A DNA stretch of 5,842 nucleotides. It comes from Legionellales bacterium. Its GTDB lineage: Bacteria; Pseudomonadota; Gammaproteobacteria; Eutrophobiales; Eutrophobiaceae. The stretch's first letter is position 1. Each line of letters begins with the position of its first letter. The stretch is taken from positions 45,003 through 50,844 of the forward strand of contig PBJS01000020.1 in assembly GCA_002721165.1 (NCBI GenBank). Direction: 5' to 3'. Shown one piece after another: positions 1-5,842 of this stretch. The notes under the pieces are model-generated. The model saw nothing but the letters and a program-made list of their open reading frames with translations. It did no database searches and was not told the origin of the DNA. The position numbers and the translations under genes were made by a program.

Positions 1-1826
1 CTCAAATTTTTCCAGTAGAAAATCAAAGAGAGGGAGCTGTTTCATTTTCTGATTCGGTTGCAACGAAAATAGAAACTAACATTTCTGATATAAATTATTG
101 TTGTGTATATGATGATCTGGAAGAAGCTGAAGAAATTATTAAAATAATTAAAACAATAAAAGAAACCAAATCAAAAAAAGGGGAAACAATTGCTATTCTT
201 GTACGCAACCGTTCTCATATAGCCAAGATACTCCCCGTTATCAAGAGGGAAAAGATTCCTTTTAATGCGGTTGATATTTTTGAACTTAATGACCAGCCTA
301 TTATCCAGGATTTGCTTGCTTTAACACGAGCTTTTCTTTTTCATGCCGATCGCACTGCTTGGTTGGCATGTTTGCGTGCGCCATGGTGTGGTCTGAGGAT
401 AAAGTCATTATGTATTTTGTGTGAAGAAAATAAAAAGGACACAGTCTGGCAGTGCGTTAGTAATAAAAAAATAGTTGATAAGTTACAAAAAGACGAAAAG
501 GAGCGATTGGAAAATTTCAAAATAAATATGCAGGTAACACTAACACAACATGGTATGCCCATAAGAGATAAAATTGAAGCGCTCTGGTATCGATTGGGAG
601 GGCCCGCAACACTAAAAGATGAAAATGAATTTGAGTATGTAAAAGATTATTTTTCACTACTCGATGAAGTTACTAAGGGAGGTACGATTACTGATTTTCA
701 GGAATTAAAAAGACGTATTGGTAAGTTGAATATTTCAGACATATCTAATGAATCAAATCCAGTAGAAATTATGACAATGCATAAAGCTAAAGGGCTCGAG
801 TTTGATCATGTTATTCTGCCTGGCTTAAACCGGCGGCCAGGCGGTTTATCTGAGTCTCCCTTATTAGCTACGTTTCCTGATTGTAAAGTAGTAGCTGTGA
901 AGCCAAAGCCAGGAGAGGAAAAACAATCAATATATAATTTTATCCGTGCATTCAATAAAAGCACTGAACGCAATGAGGAGAGAAGAATGCTTTATGTTGC
1001 TGTAACTCGCGCAAAACAAACAATACATTTTCTTGCTGGTAGCTTGCAAAAACCAGAGCCTTACAAAAGTTCGTCATTATCATATCTTTGGCCGGGTGTT
1101 GAAAATGATTTTGAAAAGCAAATTCGAAAAGATAAAGTTCGTAAAAACGATGATAAAATCCTAGAGCAGAAAACGATACGTTTACCAAGTGAATGGTCAT
1201 TACCCGTCGATATTCAAGCAGAACCTCTTTGGACACCGCCAATAGAAAATAAAACTGAGGATGATCTCAAATTTAATGAGTTTAAGTGGGCAGGGAAGAC
1301 CATTAAAATTGTTGGTATTGTGGTACATCGTACGATCCAACAAATCGCCGAGGATGGTATTAATAAATGGACGATGAAGCGGCTGAAGTCGGAGGAAGAT
1401 AATTTTAAAAAATTACTCCATCAATACGGTGTGCCGCTAGATGAAAGAGAGAAGGCGATAAACTATATCTTTAATGCGCTAACAAATTTATTAAGCGATG
1501 AGTGTGGTCAGTGGATACTCTCTAATAAACATGATGGACAACATAATGAGTATCCTGTCAGCGGGGTGGTCAATAACAGACTCATTAAAAGGGTGATAGA
1601 CAGGACTTTTCTCGATAAAGATAAGGTGCGTTGGATTATCGATTACAAAACAAGCCCTCATGAAGGTACTGACCTTGATGATTTTCTTGATGAACAACGT
1701 AAAAAATATGAACCACAACTTGAGGAATATGCTGCATTAATGAGAGGGTTCGGGGAAAAGAATATAAAACTTGGCTTATATTTTCCGTTATCAAAAGGTT
1801 GGCGTGAATGGGAGTATCGAAAATAA
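1..1826 (+). CDS. UvrD/RecB-family helicase with C-terminal PD-(D/E)XK nuclease domain (AddA/RecB-like), 5' partial
   Basis: An open frame runs from base 3 to the TAA at 1824-1826, giving 607 residues with no start in the window; the TTG at 312 lies inside the domain. Residue numbers count from base 3. The visible part begins in helicase domain 2: a UvrD-type motif (AILVRNRSHI, about 60-69), then an AddA/RecB-like stretch ending LRAPWCGL. MTMHKAKGLEFDHV (from 257) is motif V and RRMLYVAVTRAK (from 327) is motif VI, with its nucleotide-contacting arginine. The C-terminus carries RecB-type nuclease residues in order: H442 (GIVVHRT), D533 (IDRTF), D547 and K549 (IIDYKT), and Q572/Y576 (QLEEY). 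Both activities therefore look intact. Such proteins unwind and degrade DNA ends in double-strand-break processing, usually with an AddB-like nuclease encoded alongside; that partner would lie upstream, outside the window. Walker A and the other N-terminal motifs are not visible. RecB versus AddA naming cannot be settled from this half. Confidence 0.9.
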   Translation, partial: QIFPVENQREGAVSFSDSVATKIETNISDINYCCVYDDLEEAEEIIKIIKTIKETKSKKGETIAILVRNRSHIAKILPVIKREKIPFNAVDIFELNDQPIIQDLLALTRAFLFHADRTAWLACLRAPWCGLRIKSLCILCEENKKDTVWQCVSNKKIVDKLQKDEKERLENFKINMQVTLTQHGMPIRDKIEALWYRLGGPATLKDENEFEYVKDYFSLLDEVTKGGTITDFQELKRRIGKLNISDISNESNPVEIMTMHKAKGLEFDHVILPGLNRRPGGLSESPLLATFPDCKVVAVKPKPGEEKQSIYNFIRAFNKSTERNEERRMLYVAVTRAKQTIHFLAGSLQKPEPYKSSSLSYLWPGVENDFEKQIRKDKVRKNDDKILEQKTIRLPSEWSLPVDIQAEPLWTPPIENKTEDDLKFNEFKWAGKTIKIVGIVVHRTIQQIAEDGINKWTMKRLKSEEDNFKKLLHQYGVPLDEREKAINYIFNALTNLLSDECGQWILSNKHDGQHNEYPVSGVVNNRLIKRVIDRTFLDKDKVRWIIDYKTSPHEGTDLDDFLDEQRKKYEPQLEEYAALMRGFGEKNIKLGLYFPLSKGWREWEYRK

Positions 1827-1846
1827 ATATAAATATAAATATAAAT
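1824..1846. repeat. Short tandem repeat TAAATA, about 3.8 copies
   Basis: Three perfect TAAATA units (1824-1841) are followed by TAAAT (1842-1846). The first unit contains the TAA stop of the helicase-nuclease gene. The repeat fills half of the 41-base gap between two convergent genes. No GC-rich hairpin with a T-run is visible in the gap, so I see no standard terminator for either gene. A change in copy number would not alter either protein. Confidence 0.7.
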
Positions 1847-1867
1847 GTGAAACGTTGTTATTGAAAC

Positions 1868-2566
1868 TTAATTTGCCGCGGTGTTACTCGATGCTAAACC
1901 CTTGACTGCGTCATTTACTGCATTTCCATAGGCGGTTCCTAAATCAGAGTAGTCCTCATCATCCATAATTGCCATATATCCAATAGCATACCCCGATTTT
2001 AATAAACCCATGCCATCTTGACTTCCATCTCCCATCATCATTTCCATTGTCGATCTTTTTTTATCGCCAACAATTTGATCATATGGCCCCCAAAGCATAG
2101 GCGATGCAAATGGGCCTGCGCCATCCAGAACATCTAACACGATTACACCATCATCTGAATGAAAACCTAAGCCTATAAAACCATCTTTACCTTCGTAATA
2201 GCTAAATTTCCCCCCGCTGGGAAAAGTATACTGGTATCTGTAAATTGAGCGACCAACATAATCTGGCGGCATTTTTATTCCTCTTGTGCTGATCCTTTTT
2301 TTCTTTCCTTTTGATTTTGTTTCTTCGGCCACTGCAAGTATTGATTTTTTCACCCCATAAGGATTGGTGATAAAACGTTTACCATCTTGTTGTGTATATG
2401 CTCTATCGCCTTTTTCTATTTTTCCTTCAACTTCAATTTCTTCCATTTCTTTTACATCTCCTTTTTGGCCAGCTACATCTAAAGAATATGCATAAGAAAA
2501 AAAATACACGCCACTAAACAAGCAAAGCAATTTAGTCGCGCTAATTAGATTATTTTTATAACACAT
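1868..2566 (-). CDS. Hypothetical exported protein, 232 aa
   Basis: I do not recognise a family. The ATG at 2566 opens a protein with a short basic start (MCYKNN) and a hydrophobic core around residues 8-27 (LLCLFSGVYFFSYAYS), consistent with a Sec signal peptide cut near residue 26-28; the cysteine inside the core is not in a clear lipobox. The mature part starts acidic (KEMEEIEVEGKIEKGD), then has a basic patch (SKGKKKRISTRG, about 84-95). A central region is rich in Gly, Tyr and Phe (YRYQYTFPSGGKFSYYEG, then FIGLGFHSDDGVIVLDVLDG), suggesting a small beta-rich fold. A Met/Gly stretch (MEMMMGDGSQDGMG) and an acidic patch (MDDEDYSD) precede an Ala-rich C-terminus. The start lacks a clear Shine-Dalgarno sequence, but upstream in-frame codons run to a TGA with no better start. 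It lies 92 bases beyond the ssrA 3' end on the same strand, so read-through from ssrA or a weak promoter could express it. Confidence 0.7.
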   Translation of the reverse strand: MCYKNNLISATKLLCLFSGVYFFSYAYSLDVAGQKGDVKEMEEIEVEGKIEKGDRAYTQQDGKRFITNPYGVKKSILAVAEETKSKGKKKRISTRGIKMPPDYVGRSIYRYQYTFPSGGKFSYYEGKDGFIGLGFHSDDGVIVLDVLDGAGPFASPMLWGPYDQIVGDKKRSTMEMMMGDGSQDGMGLLKSGYAIGYMAIMDDEDYSDLGTAYGNAVNDAVKGLASSNTAAN

Positions 2567-2658
2567 TGTTCTAATGGTTTTTTTAGTTAGATTACAAGTA
2601 TCTGGTCATTTTAACTTAGTTTTTAAAGAATAAAAAAGAGGTAATTTGACATTTTTAA

Positions 2659-3020
2659 TGGTGGAGGCGGCGGGAATCGAACCCGCGTCCGCAAATCCTC
2701 TACCGTCGGTTCTACATGCTTAGCCGATTCTATTTATTTAACTTTCAGCTACCCGAATGGCAGGAAAAACAGAAAGCGATTTCGAAAAAATTTAACGAAT
2801 CCACCTCGAACAAGCTTCAACGCGATCTTGTGTGAGTCGACGCCTAGGTCTGAGTGCACAAGCACAGCATCAGTTAGACGGCACTATGACTGGTTATTAA
2901 GCAGCTAGTGCGTAGTTGTCTTCGTTGGCAACTATAAAGTTTGCAGTTGTATTTACGAGGTAGTCTGCGCCTCGGCATGCCCCTTGGGCTTCATATCCAC
3001 GTCGAAACCTGTACGCCCCC
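2659..3020 (-). ncRNA. ssrA: Transfer-messenger RNA (tmRNA, 10Sa RNA)
   Basis: tmRNA enters ribosomes stalled on broken messages, is charged with alanine, and tags the nascent chain for proteolysis. The RNA reads from 3020 down to 2659, 362 nt, a usual size. The 5' end GGGGGCG pairs with CGCCUCC next to the 3' ACCA (one G-U pair) to form the acceptor stem, and CCA is encoded. The T arm is GCGGG-TTCGATT-CCCGC. The 5' segment has the conserved ACAGGTTTCGACG. Pseudoknot 1 is visible: CGAGG pairs with CCTCG, and the loop GCAG pairs with CTGC upstream of the tag. The conserved AAGCATGTAGAACCGA stretch precedes the tRNA-like domain. The gene for its protein partner SmpB lies directly upstream on the same strand. 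No strong hairpin terminator follows; a run of six T (minus strand, 2637-2632) lies about 22 nt past the CCA. Confidence 0.97.
2897..2929 (-). other. tmRNA proteolysis-tag reading frame (ANEDNYALAA)
   Basis: The resume codon is GCC at 2929-2927, preceded by TATAGTT, which matches the sequence placing the resume codon in E. coli tmRNA. Ten codons give ANEDNYALAA and end in TAA (2899-2897), followed by a second in-frame TAA (2896-2894). The terminal ALAA is the known recognition signal for ClpXP-type proteases and SspB-like adaptors bind the N-terminal part in E. coli. It differs from the E. coli tag ANDENYALAA only by a swap of D and E. Confidence 0.93.
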
Positions 3021-3049
3021 AAAGAGAAATCCTTGTTTAATGGCTAGGG

Positions 3050-3055
3050 ATTATA
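3050..3055 (-). promoter_or_regulatory. Probable sigma-70 -10 element of ssrA
   Basis: On the minus strand the 135-base smpB-ssrA gap contains a perfect TATAAT at 3055-3050, within GGCTATAATCCC. The hexamer ends 29 bases before the mature tmRNA 5' end, which leaves room for a leader of roughly 20 nt that RNase P would remove. The -35 region at about 3073-3078 (ATGTTT) is a poor match. This suggests ssrA has its own promoter in addition to any read-through from smpB. Confidence 0.6.
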
Positions 3056-3155
3056 GCCGAATAGGTATAATTAAACATCGATACACCATAAATACTAGTG
3101 CTATGGGACTAGAATATTTTATGAAAAGTTCAACGATAACAAAGATAATGGGATA

Positions 3156-3623
3156 TTAATGTCTGACTAACCGCGCTTTTTGTCTCTGCCAATCTCTTTT
3201 TTTCTCAGTTTCCCGTTTATCATGCATTTTTTTCCCGCGAGCAACACCGATTTCCAGCTTTACATGACCATTTTTCCAGTACAAAGCAGTGGGAACTAAA
3301 GCGAAACCTTTCCGCTCAACGGCTCCAATAATTTTGTTAAGCTCAACACGATGAAGTAGTAACTTTCGGTTTCTCTGTTTTTCGCTTATATATGTAGAAG
3401 ATGATGATAGGGGTGTAATAAGTGCACCAAACAAATATGCCTCACCATCTTTCAGTAGTATATAACTATCAATGATTTCAACTTTCCCGGCGCGTAGACT
3501 TTTCACTTCCCATCCCTGTAGCGAAATTCCTGCTTCAAATCGTTCGTCGACAAAGTAATCGCGGCGTACTTTCTTATTTAGTACAATCGTTTTTCCACCA
3601 CTAGATTGCTTTTTCCCACTCAT
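3156..3623 (-). CDS. smpB: SsrA-binding protein SmpB
   Basis: SmpB binds the tRNA-like domain of tmRNA and delivers it to the empty A site of stalled ribosomes. The 155-residue product is close to the 160 of E. coli. Family landmarks are all present: LNKKVRRDYF (15-24), FEAGISLQGWEVKSLRAGK (29-47) of the OB-fold core, the DGEAYLFG segment, KLLLHR, and the tail GKKMHDKR with H134 in the position known to stack in the decoding centre. The basic C-terminal tail (KKRDWQRQKARLVRH) folds as a helix in the mRNA channel in known structures; here it is slightly shorter than in E. coli. The ATG at 3623 gives an N-terminus that aligns with the family, with an AGG about 9 bases upstream. ssrA follows 135 bases downstream. 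smpB is divergent from the transporter gene. Confidence 0.97.
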   Translation of the reverse strand: MSGKKQSSGGKTIVLNKKVRRDYFVDERFEAGISLQGWEVKSLRAGKVEIIDSYILLKDGEAYLFGALITPLSSSSTYISEKQRNRKLLLHRVELNKIIGAVERKGFALVPTALYWKNGHVKLEIGVARGKKMHDKRETEKKRDWQRQKARLVRH

Positions 3624-3652
3624 TCCTGCTAGCCTGAATTTAGATACCCCGA

Positions 3653-3658
3653 ATTATA
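3653..3658 (-). promoter_or_regulatory. Probable extended -10 promoter of smpB
   Basis: The minus strand reads TGTTATAAT at 3661-3653: a perfect TATAAT preceded by the TGn of an extended -10. It ends 29 bases before the smpB ATG, enough for a start site and short leader. No good -35 is visible at 17 +/- 1 bases, which is common for extended -10 promoters. The plus strand at 3655-3660 reads TATAAC and overlaps it, so the divergent transporter gene may use the same spot. Confidence 0.5.
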
Positions 3659-3708
3659 ACAGGTGTTCTATCCATAAGGATGCAGGTAATTTAAAATAGG
3701 ACAGCATA

Positions 3709-5103
3709 ATGACATCTACTCGAACATCCATTCATGGCCAGTGGTCCTCACGTTGGGTTTTTATTTTAGCCGCAACGGGTTCAGCTGTTGGTCTTGGCAA
3801 TATCTGGCGGTTTCCTTATTTAACGGGTGAGAACGGAGGTGGCGCCTTTGTCCTCGTTTATTTGTTTTGTGTCGTTATGATGGGGATTCCCATAATGATG
3901 GCGGAGATTCTATTAGGTCGACGTGGAAGAAAAAATCCCATTAACACAATGCATACTTTAGCAATTGAGGAGGGATTAAGTCCAAACTGGCGTTTACTTG
4001 GATGGCTCGGTGTCATAGCCGGTTTTATAATTTTATCTTATTACAGTGTTATCGCAGGCTGGACAATTGCTTTTATTTTTAAAACTGGCATGGGTGATTT
4101 TGTTGGTTCAAACGCAGATCAAACAACAGCAATTTTTAGCGAACTAATTTCTAATCCAAAAATATTATTGTTTTGGCATACCTTTTTTATGTTTCTAACA
4201 ATTTATATTGTTTCACGAGGAGTTAAAAGTGGGCTGGAACAGGCCGTCAAATTTTTAATGCCTGCTTTATTTATTTTGCTTTTAGTTATGGTCGGTTATG
4301 CAATGAGTACCGAACGATTTTTAGATGGACTTAAATATCTTTTTGTTCCAGATTTTGGTGTTTTAGCAAATAAGAATCTTTTTTCCGATGTCTTTTTGCC
4401 AGCACTAGGCCAGGCTTTTTTTAGTCTGAGTATAGGTATGGGAGCAATAATGATTTATGGTTCTTATTTATCCAAAGATTCTTCAATTACTTTTAACAGT
4501 TTTGTTATTGCATTAGCCGATACTGGCGTTGCTATTCTTGCAGGAATTGCAATTTTTCCAATTGTATTTACTTATGGACTTGAACCATCTGGTGGGCCGG
4601 GACTTATTTTCGTCTCGCTACCAATTGCATTTGGTCAAATGCCATTAGGCACATTTTTTGGCTGCCTATTTTTTATACTATTAATGTTTGCTGCATGGAC
4701 TTCTTCTATTTCATTACTTGAACCAGCAGTAACTTGGATGGTTGAAAATAGAAAAATGACACGCTACAGAGCTGCCTATATAGCAGGATTTATTGCTTGG
4801 CTTCTTGGGCTGTTAACAGTCTTATCTTTTAATCATTGGGCATTTAAATTTAGTTTTGCAGGCAAGACTTATGAAAATGGTCTATTTGATATTTTTGATG
4901 TCCTCACCGCTAATATTATGCTGCCTTTAGGCGGAGTTTTAATTGCTATATTCACATCTTGGCTGATGTCGCGGTCATCAACGATTGATGAGTTAGGGCT
5001 TAGTGATAGCATTGCTTATAAAATCTGGCGTTTTATAATTCGCTATGTTGCTCCACTAGGGGTAGTTGTTATATTTTTTAATGCAATTGGATTATTTTCT
5101 TAA
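3709..5103 (+). CDS. Sodium-dependent transporter, neurotransmitter:sodium symporter (NSS/SNF) family
   Basis: Inner-membrane symporter of the LeuT fold that imports a solute, most often an amino acid, with Na+; the substrate cannot be read from sequence. The 464 residues show about 11 hydrophobic helices (TM1 16-37, TM2 45-69, TM3 98-125, TM6 225-252, TM8 312-338, last 435-463), so TM12 is missing, as in many bacterial members such as MhsT. TM1 has the signature GSAVGLGNIWRFPY (24-37): A26, V27 and N31 match the LeuT sodium-site residues and R34 the outer gate. Y112 in TM3 matches LeuT Y108; GQAFFSLSIG (234-243) is the unwound TM6; A328, T331 and S332 in TM8 match the second sodium site. D271 in TM7 is an acidic residue near the position that removes chloride dependence in bacterial relatives. 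The ATG has AGGA at 3698-3701, seven bases upstream. It is probably co-transcribed with ratA, 18 bases downstream. Confidence 0.95.
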   Translation: MTSTRTSIHGQWSSRWVFILAATGSAVGLGNIWRFPYLTGENGGGAFVLVYLFCVVMMGIPIMMAEILLGRRGRKNPINTMHTLAIEEGLSPNWRLLGWLGVIAGFIILSYYSVIAGWTIAFIFKTGMGDFVGSNADQTTAIFSELISNPKILLFWHTFFMFLTIYIVSRGVKSGLEQAVKFLMPALFILLLVMVGYAMSTERFLDGLKYLFVPDFGVLANKNLFSDVFLPALGQAFFSLSIGMGAIMIYGSYLSKDSSITFNSFVIALADTGVAILAGIAIFPIVFTYGLEPSGGPGLIFVSLPIAFGQMPLGTFFGCLFFILLMFAAWTSSISLLEPAVTWMVENRKMTRYRAAYIAGFIAWLLGLLTVLSFNHWAFKFSFAGKTYENGLFDIFDVLTANIMLPLGGVLIAIFTSWLMSRSSTIDELGLSDSIAYKIWRFIIRYVAPLGVVVIFFNAIGLFS

Positions 5104-5121
5104 AATAATTAATTTTTTTTA

Positions 5122-5553
5122 GTGACCAGAATAAATAAAAAAGCTGTTGTTAAGTATAGTGCAAATCAGATGTATGCTTTAGTTAACAATATTGAGGCTT
5201 ACCCTGACTTTCTTCCATGGTGTACAGGAGCAAGTATTACAAGTCGCGATAGTGACACATTAATAGCAGTTGTATCAATTTCTATTAGCAGAATAAAAAA
5301 AGTATTTATAACTCAAAATACAATGCAACAAGACTCATCAATTAGCATGAAGCTCATAAAAGGACCTTTTAAAAAGTTGAATGGCGAATGGAAATTTCAA
5401 AATAATTCTGAAGGCGGATCAATTGTTTCTTTAAATATGGAGTTTGAGTTTAAAAACAAATTGTTAAAATATGCTTTTGGATCGGCTTTTTTGGTAATAA
5501 CGGATTCATTAGTTGATGCTTTTGTTGAAAGGGCAAAGATTATTTACAAATAA
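5122..5553 (+). CDS. ratA: RatA family protein (START/COQ10-like; type II toxin-antitoxin RatA-type)
   Basis: This is a 143-residue single-domain START-fold protein of the RatA/YfjG and mitochondrial Coq10 family. E. coli RatA has been reported to bind 50S subunits and block 70S formation; Coq10 relatives bind ubiquinone and support respiration, so the role here could be either. Family landmarks: the N-terminal strand ending in VKYSANQMYALVNNIEAYP (10-28), FLPWC (30-34), GPFKKLNGEW (81-90), and the C-terminal helix ITDSLVDAFVERAKIIY. The start is GTG at 5122, chosen because the residues from it (TRINKKAVVKYS) align with the family N-terminus. There is no Shine-Dalgarno sequence; the preceding bases are AT-only and include eight T (5113-5120). 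Translation may be coupled to the transporter gene, which stops 18 bases upstream. No antitoxin-like partner is adjacent: RnfH, often the next gene, is absent from the gap. Confidence 0.92.
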   Translation: MTRINKKAVVKYSANQMYALVNNIEAYPDFLPWCTGASITSRDSDTLIAVVSISISRIKKVFITQNTMQQDSSISMKLIKGPFKKLNGEWKFQNNSEGGSIVSLNMEFEFKNKLLKYAFGSAFLVITDSLVDAFVERAKIIYK

Positions 5554-5563
5554 ATTAAGAATA

Positions 5564-5842
5564 CTATTCCTCATCTAAAGGGTTAATTTTATCTAGTAAA
5601 CGACCAAAAAACCCTTTTTCCTCTTCATCAGATTTCGGAACAGATATTGCATTTTCTTCTGTGATTATTTCGTCTTTTCGTTTAGAAATATTTGATACTT
5701 CAATGTCACCCGAAATATATGCGAGTTTATTATCCTCAAAATGAAGTGTTATGTGACGTTGCTCTCTAACTTTTCCGCCTTCTTGAAAGCTATAAATATA
5801 TTCCCAACGTTCATTATGAAACGGATCAACTATAACAGGTGT
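5564..5842 (-). CDS. bamE: Outer membrane protein assembly factor BamE (SmpA/OmlA family), 5' partial
   Basis: The minus-strand frame from 5842 to the TAG at 5566-5564 gives the last 92 residues; the lipoprotein signal peptide and the first part of the fold lie beyond the window edge. It begins TPVIVDPFHNERWEYIYSF, the conserved BamE segment (DPFH.xRW.Y.Y) followed by the strand pair RHITLHFEDNKLAYISGD. BamE is a small lipoprotein of the BAM complex that inserts beta-barrel proteins into the outer membrane. After the domain there is a tail of about 45 residues, acidic and lysine-rich, ending KGFFGRLLDKINPLDEE, which is longer than in E. coli BamE. It converges on ratA with only 10 bases between stop codons. 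In many proteobacteria fur lies divergently beyond bamE; that would be off the right edge here. Confidence 0.9.
   Translation of the reverse strand, partial: TPVIVDPFHNERWEYIYSFQEGGKVREQRHITLHFEDNKLAYISGDIEVSNISKRKDEIITEENAISVPKSDEEEKGFFGRLLDKINPLDEE
5577..5617 (+). terminator. Possible ratA terminator inside the 3' end of bamE
   Basis: AAAGGGTT (5577-5584) is the exact inverse of AACCCTTT (5610-5617). TTTT (5587-5590) and AAAA (5606-5609) can extend the stem after a two-base bulge, leaving a 15-base loop, and two more T follow. It starts 23 bases after the ratA stop, on the correct side for plus-strand transcription. The stem is AT-rich and lies in low-complexity coding sequence (EEEKGFF), so it may be chance. 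Confidence 0.25.

Noticed and set aside
312..314. TTG as the start of the helicase gene
   Set aside because: The same frame is open to the left edge and translates into the expected helicase motif and conserved residues, so the gene begins outside the window.
341..562. Minus-strand open frames inside the helicase-nuclease gene (also 952-1242 and 1491-1718)
   Set aside because: They are antisense to a frame with clear helicase and nuclease motifs and show no protein features of their own.
2650..2660. CATTTTTAATG palindrome at the ssrA 3' end as a terminator
   Set aside because: A four-base-pair stem that overlaps the encoded CCA end; probably chance in AT-rich sequence.
2640..2690. Attachment-site duplication of the ssrA 3' end (island boundary)
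   Set aside because: I looked for a second copy of the T-arm/acceptor sequence on the left side of the window and saw none; no integrase gene is present either.
3095..3112. Inverted repeat CTAGT...ACTAG downstream of smpB as a terminator
   Set aside because: The stem is only five base pairs, AT-rich, and not followed by a T-run; too weak to call.
2941..3159. Plus-strand open frame of 72 codons
   Set aside because: It lies opposite the 5' part of the tmRNA and its promoter; the sequence is explained by conserved RNA structure, and the product resembles nothing.

Overview
The window looks like ordinary chromosome of an AT-rich proteobacterium, most likely a gammaproteobacterium. Four things point that way: a one-piece tmRNA with the tag ANEDNYALAA, an SmpB of the enterobacterial type, the ratA/bamE neighbourhood, and a RecB/AddA-like helicase-nuclease of the kind common in environmental proteobacteria. 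Genus cannot be told from the sequence alone.

Layout. (1) Bases 1-1826 (+) hold the C-terminal 607 residues of a UvrD/RecB-family helicase fused to a RecB-type PD-(D/E)XK nuclease; the N-terminal ATPase part lies outside the window. (2) A 41-base convergent gap carries a short AT hexanucleotide repeat. (3) Bases 1868-2566 (-) encode an unrecognised, probably exported protein. (4) Bases 2659-3020 (-) are a complete ssrA gene (tmRNA), not a protein-coding stretch. (5) Bases 3156-3623 (-) are smpB, which encodes the tmRNA partner protein and lies just upstream of ssrA on the same strand. (6) Divergent from smpB, bases 3709-5103 (+) encode an 11-helix sodium:neurotransmitter-symporter-family transporter, followed after 18 bases by ratA (5122-5553, +). 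(7) Bases 5564-5842 (-) are the C-terminal part of bamE, running into ratA with a 10-base gap.

How the genes work together. smpB and ssrA form the trans-translation module that rescues stalled ribosomes. RatA is a START-domain protein, and its E. coli homologue has been reported to act on ribosome subunit association. BamE is a lipoprotein of the outer-membrane beta-barrel assembly machine. The smpB/ratA/bamE cluster is conserved in many proteobacteria. Here it is interrupted by the transporter, and the rnfH gene often found next to ratA is absent from the ratA-bamE gap.

I see no CRISPR array, insertion sequence, phage gene or clear new defence system. The least explained part is the orphan exported protein directly beyond the 3' end of ssrA, a common integration site in bacteria.
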